A stretch of 64,000 nucleotides of DNA from Symbiodinium kawagutii (lineage: Eukaryota; Sar; Dinophyceae; Suessiales; Symbiodiniaceae), in contig VSDK01016260.1 in the NCBI GenBank assembly GCA_009767595.1, positions 626,994 to 690,993 of the forward strand, in the 5' to 3' direction. Within the stretch, counting starts at the first letter, position 1. Every line of letters starts with the position of its first letter. Of this stretch, positions 19,134 to 30,340 are shown piece after piece. The position numbers were made by a program, and so were the translations under genes. A model generated the notes under the pieces. The model searched no databases, was not told the DNA's origin, and saw only the letters and a list, made by a program, of their open reading frames with translations.

Positions 19134-19189
19134 CCCCCACCGAGGATCAGCTAGCGAAGCCCCACCCAGCTGTCAGGTCTCGGGCCCAA

Positions 19190-19284
19190 GGCTGGTTTCA
19201 ACCCCTATGAAACATATTTGTCAGCTAAACATTTGTCAATAACGACTAGGGAAAATAAAACATGTCAATCAAACCACCAACCAG
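19190..19284 (-). mobile_element. Family-A inverted-repeat element (copy A4)
   Basis: Compact copy with ends GGCTGGTTTCAACCCC and AATCAAACCACCAACCAG, containing ACGACTAGGGAAAATAAAAC. It sits immediately upstream of the methyltransferase ORF. Confidence 0.65.
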
Positions 19285-19443
19285 TATTCGTATGGATTTG
19301 TCCATAACAAAACGATGTACCCCCAAAACTGGTGGTATCCCACCGAAAAAATCATCATTCTTGGTTGACTAAGGGGCACAACCATCTATGCATCCATATA
19401 TATGACATATATTAGGTTCTATATGGATCTATATGGCGGTTTT

Positions 19444-19547
19444 CTCAAAATAGGGAACCCAAAAATGATTGTTTTATTACTATGCATGGTTAACATGGGA
19501 TGATTTGGGGATGCCCCTATTTCGAGCGAGAAACCCGCATATTGGTC
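19444..19547. mobile_element. Family-C inverted-repeat element (copy C1)
   Basis: Ends CTCAAAATAGGGAACCC and GGGGATGCCCCTATTTCGAG are inverted copies of each other. The interior GATTGTTTTATTACTATGC and GGGATGATTTGG match a second copy at 60,430. Confidence 0.5.
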
Positions 19548-19798
19548 AAAACACCACCCCGAATTCACATCTTCACATGACATAAGCATCGAAACGTCCA
19601 GGCATGCAACCGCGCAGAGCATATGCAAACACAAGCACTCCCATGCATACTGAATACTATCCTCAGTGGCATGAACACGCAGTCATCTTGGTGCACAACA
19701 ATTTGGGCAAGGGTTAAAGATTTTTGCGTATATCTTCCACACGCATACAAACACATGCACCACATGTCAGGTGCCGATATGATGTGATGGAACCCTAC

Positions 19799-19956
19799 GT
19801 CATGGCCCGCCACAAGGGTCCCCAGCTCATCACCCCCGTCCATCCTCCGCCATCGGGGCACACTTGCTGCGGATCTGTCAGGAACTTGGCCAAGGGGTCA
19901 GCCGCTTCCCTCCCACGTTGCGCAGCAATGATGGTTTGCAAGGTCTCCTTGGATTC
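19799..19956 (-). CDS. Exon of unknown gene
   Basis: 158-bp exon between TAGCCACCAG| and CATGAC|GTAGGG. The frame reads ESKETLQTIIAAQRGREAAD and PLAKFLTDPQQVCPDGGGW with coding-like third positions. The function and partners are unknown; whether it belongs to the methyltransferase locus 600 bp away was not resolved, as phases do not fit directly. Confidence 0.45.
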
Positions 19957-20060
19957 CTGGTGGCTAAGAAGGTGAGAAACGCCAGGAAGTTGGTGGCCAA
20001 GCTAACCCAACTGGTGATGCTGAATGCCGATGATTGGTGGTCAGTGCTGGAGGGTTGCTG

Positions 20061-21255
20061 AAGGTAGGGTGGCTCAACAGGAGTCAAAAAGCACAACTTT
20101 TCTTGTTGTCGACCCTTTTTGGGCAAACCAACAAATGCAATGAAACCATGAACTAAATCAAAACCCGAAGTTACCTCTCCGGTCATTTGAACTTGCGTGC
20201 ATCTCAAAAACCTTGGTTTAGTGGTAAGCAATGGCAAACACATTCACGAGAGCCTGTATTCACTGGGACCTTTCTAGGCCAGGAGAATTGCGCCAAGAAC
20301 CAAAGCAATCCACGTGCCTTGAGCTGACCCTCATCTGCCAGCATCTCTTTCAAGATGTCCTCCAAGGTTGTGAAGCTGCAACTGCTTCAGCACCCACCCA
20401 CCCCCTGGCATTTCACAAGTAAACAACAACAAGCATTGAAGAAAAATGCCAAAAAGTACCTTATTCTTGGATGACCTGCCACTTGCATCGGGTTGACTTT
20501 GACCTCCCAGAATCCTCTGGATAACTCATGATAACTCCAGGCCTTTGACACAAAACAAGATCGACCTTGACCAAGATCACGCAACTGCTGCACAACAATC
20601 AAAGGCCGGATAACGAGCAGCCAGTGTACCATCTTGGTACAGTAGTGTACGGTGATGACACCTAAACAAAAAAAACGAAACAGCTAGTGGAATCTGGAAC
20701 GACAGTTCGGAATCAACTTCTCATCCCATTTCCATGTTGATTGCTGGCTAATGCTGGCTACCGGCCAGTAAGGTGATTTCAGCTCGGGGTGGTGGTTTAG
20801 GATCCTTCCAGGAAGCCCATTCGAATACATACGAATATCACGGCAGTTTTCACCGACTCAGCTAACTCAGTCATCCGCTACCATGGCAACGTGACATTTT
20901 TAGCTTGGCAACGTTCTCTTCCAAGACTGGCGTTCTGATACCAAGCTCTTTCGGCCCCTGGCAACTAACCGCCAAACGAGGGCAATGCACTGATAAGTGC
21001 ATTATCTTCGTCCAAATGCACAAATCCAACAAGCATTTGATGCAAACTCACTGGCAACATAATTTAGAATTAATGACTCGTTCATTTTGCATGATATCGA
21101 TGTAATCCTTTTAGTTCATGCTATAGAGATCTGTAAAGGTCATTCTTCTCCCTGGTTCATCGCACCAGAAATTTTCCATGGCACAGCTAAAGATCTACGC
21201 GCTGCCAATTTCAAATGATTCATGTCTGTCAAAGCGGCACTTTAATCATAATTTG
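20061..21255. other. Stretch without a supported gene
   Basis: AT-richer sequence with short open frames only. Nothing beyond scattered CCAACC/GGTTGG phrases was recognised. Confidence 0.5.
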
Positions 21256-21432
21256 CTTGGTGGTTTCAAGCCTTGTGAAAAATATGAGTCAATCAGCCAC
21301 TGTTCCTTGTTGTGAGGCACCTCCCCAGCAAGCGCGTGAGAGGCACCAAGGTTCCATCCAAGCGATGAGTCCATCAGCCAATAGTTCATAATTACTAGGG
21401 GAAGTAAAAAAGGTTTGAAACCACCAGCCAGC
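21256..21432 (-). mobile_element. Family-A element with internal insertion (copy A5)
   Basis: Ends CTTGGTGGTTTCAAG and TTTGAAACCACCAGCCAG, with GTGAAAAATATG and AATTACTAGGGGAAGTAAA inside. About 70 extra bases with GGCACC-rich short repeats separate the halves. Confidence 0.55.
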
Positions 21433-21639
21433 AATGTGGTTCCCCCATCATTAACTATTGTTTTCCCACTATCATTGCTTGCCATTGCTGATCCCATTCA
21501 CCAGTAGTATACCTTAATCATTCAGCATTATTCATGGCTTACTAACCAGCACTTTAGTCATAAAGTCATTTTCCCCATGGAAATTGTTCAACCACAAGCT
21601 TACTATTCCCTGTTATTGGCCAATATCATTTCTCGCGGC

Positions 21640-21815
21640 CATGCCCAGCGCAGGGTCCTGCAAGTCCTGCGCGCCCTCGGGCCGCTCCAACAGCTCAACG
21701 AAGTCCTCAGCCTGCAACTGGCGACCCCTGCGTGGCAAGGCGCTGGTGGCGCCAGCAGGCGACCGCGGCGCAGTGAAGCACCACAGGGCAGGAGCCAGGA
21801 GCCACACCTGCCAGC
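21640..21815 (-). CDS. Exon-like GC island, strand not fully settled
   Basis: On the minus strand, after CAGCGCTGGCAG, the frame reads VWLLAPALWCFTAPRSPAGA and ends LQAEDFVELLERPEGAQDLQ. The plus strand is also open with very high third-position GC. The acidic, balanced minus peptide is preferred. Confidence 0.3.
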
Positions 21816-22282
21816 GCTGGAGCTGAACATCTGCTGTTTCAATGAGTTTTGCTTATATTAATATAGCAGATTAGTCATCTTATTGGCTGTTTTGCCATGT
21901 TTTGCCATAGCTGAAGATTGACTGTTTTACATCAGGTATGTTTCAATGACTGTTATAGCTGAACATTGCTTATTAATCTTATTTGCGATTGATATAGTTT
22001 CTGTTTGGATCATGCTGTCGCCGTTTTGCCGATGAATTTGGGTAAGTTATATTGAACCATATCATGCTGGCCCTGTCACAGCAAATTCGGGAAAAAAGCA
22101 CTGCACTAGCAGTCATGCTCATCCATGCTTGGCGACTGGCTAACAGAACAAGTTATGCTTCCAAAACTCAGGGGAAACCTGAGATATGACTTGCTGATGA
22201 CAGTTCCATCTTCTTAGGCAAGGGCTTGACAATACTTGGGATAGTTAATAGTTACATAACATATAAATAAATAAATATATAT

Positions 22283-22302
22283 GATGTATATATATATATA
22301 TA
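22283..22302. repeat. (TA)n microsatellite
   Basis: Uninterrupted TA/AT dinucleotides next to ATAAATAAATAAATATATA. Confidence 0.8.
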
Positions 22303-22369
22303 TGTATACTTCAGCAACACGCAGTAGCTCCAAACTTGCAGAAACATATGCAGAATTCACCGGCCACTC

Positions 22370-22832
22370 CACACCCCCCTTGCTGCCGTCAGGAGCCAAT
22401 GCCGCCGCGCCGAAAATCGTCGGCCCATGGCAACGATGCCACGTGGGGCCGAGGCCGGGGGGGTTGTACCCGAAAAATCAGCAGTGTATAATGTCAACTG
22501 AGGTACTTAGAGCTGTTAAGCACCACACAGTTGCTCATGTTGGGAAGAGTTGGGAAGATAGGTGCGACCCATAGAAATCAAACATCATCAAACAATAGCA
22601 AACGTTGAGTGATCCTATACCAAGACCTGCCTGAGTATTCAAGAGTCCCTGTGCTTCTGGTAAGGTTGTTTGATCCATCGGTTGGGTATATCTTCATGTA
22701 TGGGAAATTTATGGCGAAATTGCATTTCTGGAGGGGCCATGGCAATGCAGCAGCTTGTTCATCGGTTCGTTCTTCATTGGTCCCTGGCGTCCATGGCACC
22801 AGCGACTGAGCCCCTGCGGCAATGAATGTCAA
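22370..22832 (-). CDS. Two weak exon candidates
   Basis: A GC-rich patch at 22,370-22,480 is open on both strands. The minus frame at 22,578-22,832 reads SLVPWTPGTNEERTDEQAAA and ALPWPLQKCNFAINFPYMK. Splice borders were not fixed. Given as one low-confidence region. Confidence 0.2.
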
Positions 22833-22849
22833 GGCGTAAAAGGACTACT

Positions 22850-23470
22850 GCTTGGTCGGGGGAGGCAATTGATCCCACCCATTGGGTAATGATCTTTTTG
22901 CCATTGCGTGAGGTGGGCTGGCCCTGCTCTCTGTTGGGTATTGAAACCGCGAAAGAATCATACGCACATGAAGGCCATGGCTACCTCTGTGGCAGTGAGC
23001 CAGTCAAATGTGAGATTGTGAGATCTTAAACATTTGACTTCCACGATTGGGTAGGTAGATGGAGAAGAACATGTGCACGCATAATGGTAGATTAATATAT
23101 TAGTTCAGCACCCCTGGGTTACCATAATTGGCTGGTTTATTCAACAACATACAATCTATGTACCAATGTGTAAACTACAAGTAGTCGAAAACCTCGCGCA
23201 ATAAACGAAACAAAGCATCTGTGCAAGCATGACTTTCTCCTCTTTCGTGAGGATTGCTGTAAAGGTCATTTCACACTTTGAACAATCAAAGCTGTCAAAC
23301 TCACTCGGATCATCTACGGTCGATAACTGTGATAAGAAAATTTATTAAACAAGAAAATAGACTCTAATTTTTGGGGAAAGTAATTTACTAGACTCTATTT
23401 TAGGGAAAAAAATGTTTTTCTACAAGTAACTACGTTTATAGTTACAATTAATGATTTACACGACTCCGAC
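22850..23470. other. Stretch without a supported gene
   Basis: AT-rich, short frames only; runs such as TTTATTAAACAAGAAAATAG. Nothing recognised. Confidence 0.5.
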
Positions 23471-23478
23471 TTCTTTAT

Positions 23479-23601
23479 CATATGGTACGGTGTGGTTACC
23501 AATTAAAGGTTAATTGCGACACCGGTTTATGTTGGCTCTGTTCACTCTTCCCAGCAAGGGCCCAAAAGTAGGTCTGAAACTGGTCTGAAACTCGCTAAGT
23601 G
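23479..23601 (+). repeat. Direct repeat, left copy
   Basis: About 120 bp starting ATATGGTACGGTGTGGTTACC and containing ACACCGGTTTATGTTGG and GTCTGAAACTGGTCTGAAAC. A diverged copy lies at 24,499-24,622, so the pair brackets about 0.9 kb. Confidence 0.7.
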
Positions 23602-23744
23602 GAGCATTGCGTCTTCCCTTGTCACAAGACGCCCGACAAACGCTCGGAATCAAGGATTTAGTTGGGGTAGGTAGACCGATGCGTATTGCGGTTCGAACCT
23701 CTCTCTGTCTTTTCCTCTCTCTATCAATCACCATCTCAAGGTTA

Positions 23745-23990
23745 AAACCTTTGGTTTTCCTTGCTTTTTGTGAAGTTGTAACCTCCCCGGCTGGAACCTT
23801 TGGTTTTTCTTGTTCTTTTAGAGGTTTCAACCTTGGAGGGTGGAACCTTTGGTTTTCCTTGCTTTTTGTAAGGTTGTAACCTCCCCCACTGGAACCTTTG
23901 GTTTTCCCAATTTGTTTAAAGCTTCCAACCTTGGAGGATGGAACCTTTGGTTATCATTGTTAATTTAGACATTGTAACCTTGAAGGATGG
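23745..23990 (+). repeat. 49-bp tandem repeat, five copies
   Basis: AACCTTTGGTTTTCC recurs at 23745, 23795, 23844, 23893 and 23942, alternating with GGTTGTAACCTCCCC and TTTCAACCTTGGAGG. It lies between the direct-repeat copies. Confidence 0.75.
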
Positions 23991-24498
23991 AAAATCCGTA
24001 GAAAACAAACGCTTCCAACGGGGACGTGCCGAGTGTGTCTGAAAGACATAGATGTCCTACACATCCAAAGGGCAAACTTGAACCTTAATCTTAAAGAGGT
24101 CTGAAACTGCTCTGAAAAAGTCTGAAAGTACAAGGAATCCTCAAATAAGGACTAGAGACATGGACATGACTAATTGACTTCCAAGGTCCAGGCTGATTCA
24201 TGGTTCCTAATGACCATGGTTGATGCTCAGGGATAACACGCCACTTGTGTTTCAGGACTATTGTAACATGAACCCGGTGACCAGTAATGGCCTGTATCAT
24301 GCGGTATCATTCTCTCTTATTTCATGTGATCAAGCATCAAAATAATAAACCACTTCGATCGTAACATATACTGCGTTCATCAATGCTACATAAATCTATT
24401 TTCCTTGCTGATCAACGACTATGAAATTGCTTCGGGAAATGCCACATGCATCAGTACGAAAGCCTCAGGCTGGTTGAATCTACGCGCCGAATTCCTTA

Positions 24499-24622
24499 AT
24501 ATATAGTACAGTGTGGTTGCCAATTAAAAATTAATAAACTGTGACACCGGTTTATGTTGGTTCTGTTCACTCTTCCCAGCAAGGACCCAAAAAGAAGGTC
24601 TGAAACAGGTCTGAAACTCACG
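24499..24622 (+). repeat. Direct repeat, right copy
   Basis: Diverged copy of 23,479-23,601, starting ATATAGTACAGTGTGGTTGCC. The 57-bp array begins 12 bp further on. Confidence 0.7.
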
Positions 24623-24633
24623 GGAAAAAGAAT

Positions 24634-24912
24634 TTAGTTGCTGCATAGCATCACGCAGTGTGATGGTTGGATGGGGGTGCGAACAGGGATTTAGTTGCTG
24701 TAGAGCATCACGCAGTGTGATGGTTGGATGGGGGTGCGAACAGGGATTTAGCTGCTGTAGAGCATCACGCAGTGTGATGATTGCATGGGGGTGCGAACAA
24801 GGATTCAGTTGCTGTAGAGCATCACGCAGTGTGATGGTTGGATGGGGGTGCGAACAAGGATTTAATTGCTGTAGAGCATCACGCAGTGTGGTGGTTGGTG
24901 TGATGGTTGGAT
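24634..24912 (+). repeat. 57-bp tandem repeat, about five copies
   Basis: Unit starts TTAGTTGCTG at 24634, 24691, 24748, 24805 and 24862. The period is a multiple of three, so one frame is open through it and repeats a 19-residue unit with GWGCEQGFSCCRASRS. The array is unspaced, which excludes a CRISPR. Confidence 0.85.
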
Positions 24913-25257
24913 GGTTGGATGGGGGTGGAAATTCAAGGGCAGTTTGTGTTAAACAACGTCAAAACCCCCCGACTAATTCCAATCACCGAATTAAGAAATC
25001 CAGATTAAAGTCTATTTCGGGGCACATATTTCTTAATCACAGGGTGTGGATTAAGAATTTTTTTAGACTCTAATCCAAAAATACGTATTTCTTAACACAA
25101 GCATCAGCCGTAGGTCTAGGTATCGCTAGATTGATGGGGAACAAACTATGCGAGGGCGACGGGATCATATCTACTATCAGCTAGTGGTTTCGTACCCAAT
25201 GCTATGGCAAAGATTTTTGATGGTTGCAAGTAACCTGATTCTCACCATCAGATCCAC

Positions 25258-25346
25258 CAGGTTGCAACACTTTGAAGCCACCACATGTGCAACAGCTCTA
25301 TGCCAGAAAGCAGTCGGGTGCCGAAACGGGGTATCCTCAACTTTCG
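25258..25346 (-). CDS. Possible exon
   Basis: GGTTCTCAG| to CAACCTG|GTGGATC. Reads RKLRIPRFGTRLLSGIELLH and MWWLQSVATW. Short and unsupported by neighbours. Confidence 0.3.
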
Positions 25347-25639
25347 CTGAGAACCTTCCCCAGCAACGTTGGATGAACCTCCTCCACCCAAAAAATCAAC
25401 GTCAGTGACAAAGTCATATTTAGCAAAACCAAGCCAATGATGGAGTGACAAAATAATATACACCTAGTTTCCGCTGACCCAAAACCAGCCAAATTTACCA
25501 CTCTCTTCATTCCTTTCCTGGCAGACTAATCGCAGTTGCAGTACTTCCGTCCCTGTTCGAGTACCGCCTGCCCCGGCCTTGTAATCGGAGCTTTTTCTAC
25601 CGCTATCGCTACTATCGCCCGCTCAGGTTTGCAGGAACG

Positions 25640-25795
25640 ATGCCAGGAAACAAAGAGAAACGAAGAATGATAGGGTGCATCATTTGCCACCGACAAAAAA
25701 GAACCAGGATAGATACATTGAGTAATGATAGTTCATCACTGCCGGCTAATGATGGTAAATGCCACTTTTCCTGGCACAAATTCCTGCAGTCCTAA
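25640..25795 (+). CDS. Possible small protein or exon
   Basis: ATG-initiated 51-codon frame, MPGNKEKRRMIGCIICHRQK then TRIDTLSNDSSSLPANDGK, ending in TAA. The frame is open upstream to about 25,524 (YRLPRPCNRSFFYRYRYYR). A CxxCH motif is present but too isolated to call. No family recognised. Confidence 0.3.
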   Translation: MPGNKEKRRMIGCIICHRQKRTRIDTLSNDSSSLPANDGKCHFSWHKFLQS

Positions 25796-26873
25796 GCTAA
25801 GTTCCAGCAGACACTGAAGAGATGCCACCGGCGTATGACCTCGGCCCACCACACCACCATGGCATGGCATGACTTGATCGTCATAGCGCGTCATGAGCTC
25901 TGACCGTCGTTGCTGGGTTGGTTGGGGTACATACCACCAGCAAGAAGAAACGCAACAATAACACTTGGAATGTGAGTTGGTTGGTTAGCTAGTTACATAT
26001 GTTGTAGCAGTTGGACTTAAACACTAACAATGACATGACCTGCAAAGGCCGTCTTGGGTTTCCTAACATGTCAGGCACCAATGGACCACTCGGATGTGAA
26101 GCCGCTTCAAGGTGCAAGAGGCAACCATGCAGGTGGGATGGCTGTGTGATATGGCCAACCTATAGGGTAAGATTGTAAAAACACTTACAAAAAGACTACA
26201 CAAACTAATAAACAACTATAGACCATAGGTAACACATATATTGCATATCTATTACAACTATTCTAAACAATTATAGTAGTTATAGAGTAGACTATAGTAC
26301 AGATCGTGGACGGCTAATCAGACTGGAATAGATTAATAACTGCGAAAATAAGGCAACGAGACTAATTTGCAATCCACTATATTCGGAATGCACCGAACGT
26401 AGCAAGAAGTATATAACTACTGGCAACCTAACACAGCGTTTACCCATGTTTATGCAGGTACAAAAATTGCAGTTGATACCAAATAGGCCTAACGAGGGGG
26501 CCCCATCCCCAATATGCCGGGAGCAGGGTCATTTTGGCACACAGGATAAGAATCATTTTGGAACACACCCGATAAGGGTCATTTTGGAACACGCAGAAGC
26601 CCGATAAGGGTCATTTTCGAACACACACACACACGCCCGATAAGGGCCATTTTCGAACTCACAGACGCCCGATAAAGGTCATTTTCAAACACGCAGAAAT
26701 TCTGCGCGACCCTTTCTTTTTCGCAAGCGGCTGACGATCATTTCTGGCGGTTCACCTGGACGGACCTATACTCATGAAATAATCGCGACGCGCTCAATGT
26801 TTCGTGGGGGTGGCAATTTATGATCACGGGATAGCATCGGATAGCATTGATGTTTTCCAGGATCAAAATCTTG

Positions 26874-27690
26874 CCACCCCCATGGAACATTGCATGCATC
26901 GTGATTCTTCCATGGGTATAGATCCGTGCGGGTGGGGAATTTCAAGGGCTCTTCCTTCTGAAACAAATCCGATGTGATCCCCTGTTCAAAAATTGCCACC
27001 CCCATGGAACATTGCATGCATCGCGTCTTATCCATGAATATAGATCCGTCCGGGTGGGAGATTTGGAGGCTTCTTTCTTCTGAAGCAGATTTGATGTTTT
27101 CATGATCGAAAATTGCCACCCCCATGGAACATTGCACGCATCGTGATTCTTCCATGAATATAGATCCGTGCGGGTGGGAGATTTCAAGGGCTCTTCCTTC
27201 TGAAACAAATGCGATGCGAACCCCTGATCAAAAATGGCCACCCCCATGGAACATTGCATGGATCCTGATTTTTCCATGGTTTTAGATCCGTCCGGGTGGG
27301 TTGGGGGATTTGGAGATTTCTTCCCTCGGAAACAGATTTGATGTTTGCCATGATCAAAAACTGCCACCCCCATGGAACATTGCACGCATCGTGATTCTTC
27401 CATGAATATAGATCCGTGCGGGTGGGAGATTTCAAGGGCTCTTCCTTCTGAAACAAATGCGATGCGAACCCCTGATCAAAAATGGCCACCCCCATGGAAC
27501 ATTGCATGGATCCTGATTTTTCCATGGTTTTAGATCCGTCCGGGTGGGTTGGGGGATTTGGAGATTTCTTCCCTCGGAAACAGATTTGATGTTTGCCATG
27601 ATCAAAAACTGCCACCCCCATGGAACATTGAATGCATCGCGATTTGTCCATGAATAAAGATCCGTCCGGGTGAAATTGTTTAAGGTTCTG
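26874..27690 (-). repeat. About 121-bp tandem array, seven copies
   Basis: CCACCCCCATGGAACATTG recurs near 26874, 26996, 27118, 27238, 27363, 27485 and 27611. The last copies form a 247-bp higher-order duplication. Long minus-strand frames through it repeat DACNVPWGWQF-like peptides and are regarded as repeat by-products. Confidence 0.8.
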
Positions 27691-27699
27691 CCGTCTGAA

Positions 27700-28085
27700 T
27701 ATGAAACCAAGAAACCAAAAACCCGGAAACCCGGAGACCAAGAAACCAGGAAACCGAGAAGCCGTGAAACCAAGAAGCCAAGAAACCAGGAAACCAAGAA
27801 ACCAGGAAACCAAGAAACCAAAAACTCCGGAAACCAAGAAACCAGGAAACCAAGAGACCAAGAAAACCAAGGAAACGAAGGAAACCAAGCAACCAGGAAA
27901 CCAGCAAACCCAAAAGCCAGGCAACCAAGAAACCAGGAAACCAAGGAATTCGGAAACCAGGAAACCAAGAAACCAACAAAAACCCGGAAACCAAGGAAAC
28001 CAAGAAACCAAGGAAACCAAGGAAATAAGGAAACCAAGAAAACAGGATACCTAGAAACCACAGGAAAGCAAGCAACGCGTTCAAA
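27700..28085 (+). repeat. GAAACCAAGAAACCAG-type simple repeat, almost T-free
   Basis: About 385 bp of A/C/G with very few T on the plus strand, built from GGAAACCAAGAAACC variants. The complement encodes W/F/L-rich repeats that mimic a membrane protein. Confidence 0.8.
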
Positions 28086-28348
28086 CACAACCGTTATCCA
28101 GAACACCAGGCAACCGAGAAAAAAAGATATAAAAACACCAAGAAACGAGGAAAAAGGTAGGAACCGTGTTCCAAAACGACCCTTATCCGCGCGTTCCAAA
28201 ACGACCCTTATCACGCGTTCCAAAACGACCCCCTTTCCCAATATGCCAAACTGGGGGTCTCATCAGCGCTAGAGTCGGTATCTCTTGCTCCAGCCACTGC
28301 CTCTATGCCGGGACCATTGTTCCGAGTCATCACTCGCCTGATTGAAGA

Positions 28349-28533
28349 TGGATGAATTCACGAGCAAGCCCACCCAACAAGTTTCTCCAGCAACACATCC
28401 CTCAGCAGACTTCCCAAACGACAGCGTTCGATCCATCACAACTCCTCTGCCACCAGCACCCCATGCTGAGGTGCCAACACCCAATATTGTCCTCTCCTCA
28501 GGGCCAGCTTTACTCCAGGACTCCTGCAAGGGG
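28349..28533 (+). CDS. Possible exon or small protein
   Basis: ATG at 28349 opens MDEFTSKPTQQVSPATHPSA then DFPNDSVRSITTPLPPAPHA and stops at TGA. Ser/Pro/Thr-rich. No domain recognised; the opposite strand is also open. Confidence 0.25.
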
Positions 28534-28717
28534 AGATGAGCCATGCAGAATCTGCAAAAACACTGGGGCAACAGCGGAACCAGCAGAAGCATGCAGACCC
28601 AGTATCTGACTTCCACTGTGTCAACAGCACGTTGCTTCAAGAAGATGTCACTAAAGCAGTTCTCTTGTTTGCTGCACCATCAAAAAAACACATTTGGCAA
28701 TCATTCTTTTTCCTACC

Positions 28718-28776
28718 ATTCTTCTTCTTCTTCTTCTTCTTCTTCTTCTTCTTCTTCTACCGCCATCCCGAAGGTC
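28718..28776 (-). repeat. (TTC)n tract followed by a conserved retroposon-end motif
   Basis: On the minus strand GACCTTCGGGATGGCGGTA is followed by (GAA)n. The same motif with A or GA tails occurs at 8165 and 42,780, as expected for SINE or LINE 3' ends. Confidence 0.45.
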
Positions 28777-29655
28777 CAGTCGCGAACTAATTCCTGCCCT
28801 AGTGACCGCAGTGTACAAGAGACACTCCACGATTATGCCAGTGTCAACAACTGATCACAAATGACGAGGGTGCATGTCATCCTAATGTCCTATATGATGG
28901 TTTCTTAATAGTGGGGGGTGCCCTCAAATCAAATTGTATATTGCCTGTTAAAACAATATGTTTATAATTGATTAAGCGACCATAGCTTTCGGGTTCCCTA
29001 TGGCTTGACAAATGCCCAACTTTTATAAATCAAAGGGGTAATGACTGGGGTGCGTTTGTCAATCATACTTCCCTTCGAGCATTCCGTTTGCAGCGCGATC
29101 TGCGGCCTCAACGGTATCCCATGCCTGAGCGCAGGAAGCGTGATGTCGAAAAGTAATGATGTAGGTGTGAAAAACACAACAGTTGGAATTGTTCAGTTAT
29201 CCATATCTAGTTGGTTGGTTAGTTAGTTAGCTAGTTCGTTACCATATGAATGGCATGTCTGTCATGTTTTCTTGTGTCTATCGCCGTCACTGGAAAGTCA
29301 GAATACATGTTAAATGACACATAACTGGCTCAAACACTAGGCACAGTCAGCCACAAACTTTGCCGAAAATAAACATCAACACCTATCGAGGCACCCCCAC
29401 GCACATTTTCAGGCCCGCCGCTTCTGCGGTTAGGTCTTTGTAAGATACATTGCAGCTTGCAAACCTTGGAAAACCAGAAGACAAGCTCTTCTGATCACGG
29501 GCTCTGCGAATTCCACTTCGGGTATACATGGTGGTCCCCAAACATCTCTTCTTCAACTGGTGGTTTTGCATCTCGAAAAAACATGAGTTCACCTGGGGAT
29601 GGGGTATCACCATGGAAGGGGCTGGACAGCCCGATTTCTGGCAGCTCACTATGGA

Positions 29656-29790
29656 GGTGCCCCTGCGAGTTTGGAGCCTCCGCTGGCATCAAAGGGCATC
29701 ACACACGAAACGTCTTCGACTGTGGCGCTGTTTCCGCGCACGGAGGCCCACCTTGGTGGGTGGGTCGTGCATGTGAATGGTTGATGACTG
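29656..29790 (-). CDS. Possible exon
   Basis: Frame WASVRGNSATVEDVSCVMPF then DASGGSKLAGAPP, coding-like third positions. Lies downstream of the signal-peptide gene and could belong to it; phases were not linked. Confidence 0.3.
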
Positions 29791-30189
29791 TGCCCTGGAA
29801 ATCCAACATATTTCAACACACGTTTGTTCAAATGGCCTCAGCCAACAAGATAAATTTCCCGGCTCCAACCTGACAGATAAGAAACATATTTTACCAAGAA
29901 GAAAGGTGCTCAAGCACCCAGCTCGAAGCGGGGAGCACCAATAGGGTATCATATTTCAACTACGGGGTTTCATTAACCATAACGGATCAACCATTGATTT
30001 AATGCTGGTGGAATTCCATGAAATTCCATTTATGGTCAATGATTGAGGGGTCAAACAAGATCTTGACATATTCTTGAAATTACAACAAAAATAACTACAA
30101 ATACCCCAGTCTGCTGAGCAAAACGTCCCACAATGTGCATTCAGGCACTGATTTGGAGCAGGGTCTTCATCGATCTTTCCCTTCGTCTT

Positions 30190-30340
30190 CCACCGTGCTT
30201 GCGGTACTGGGACTAACCAATGGATGACGATATTGCAGAAGTTGATCCCCGAAGCACTCGCGACCAGAACCCCACCCGTGCCCAAGGCAAGATCAATCCT
30301 GATTGGCGGCTTTGGTACCCTGGATTGGGCGGTTGGTTGG
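30190..30340 (-). CDS. Possible hydrophobic exon
   Basis: Part of a 161-codon open frame with LALGTGGVLVASASGINFCN then IVIHWLVPVP, a membrane-like run. It lies just 3' of the six-exon gene. Borders not fixed. Confidence 0.25.

Larger units (their letters stand above)
9518..19170 (-). mobile_element. LINE-like retroelement unit carrying a DNA methyltransferase
   Basis: Three consecutive minus-strand ORFs (methyltransferase, middle ORF, endonuclease/RT/RNase H) separated by 20 to about 110 bp. All have similar base composition and contrast with the exon-poor surroundings. Both outer flanks carry pieces of family-A elements (9431 and 19190). No poly-A tail or target-site duplication was identified, so the outer limits are approximate. 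That all three ORFs form one element is inferred from order, strand and spacing. Confidence 0.6.
26497..28262. mobile_element. Composite repeat bounded by inverted subterminal arrays
   Basis: The left end carries five copies of GATAAGGGTCATTTTGGAACAC (26,520-26,700); the right end carries three copies of its inverse, GTTCCAAAACGACCCTTATC (28,160-28,250). Both outer edges hold CCCAATATGCC beside G/C runs. Inside are a ~121-bp tandem array and an AACC/GGAAACC block. The inverted organisation suggests a foldback-type or non-autonomous DNA element. Confidence 0.5.

Noticed and set aside
19130..19190. TATA-type or other core promoter for the methyltransferase ORF
   Set aside because: No recognisable element; dinoflagellate promoters are not predictable by eye.
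23690..23700. GGTTCGAACC resembling a tRNA T-loop
   Set aside because: No matching acceptor stem, D-arm or anticodon arm could be folded around it.
24634..24912. 57-bp repeats as a CRISPR array
   Set aside because: The repeats are contiguous without unique spacers, and the context is eukaryotic.
27184..28241. Minus-strand frames of 269-278 codons looking like a W/F/L-rich membrane protein
   Set aside because: They run through the AACC simple repeat and the 121-bp satellite; the peptide repeats the DNA repeat in all frames.
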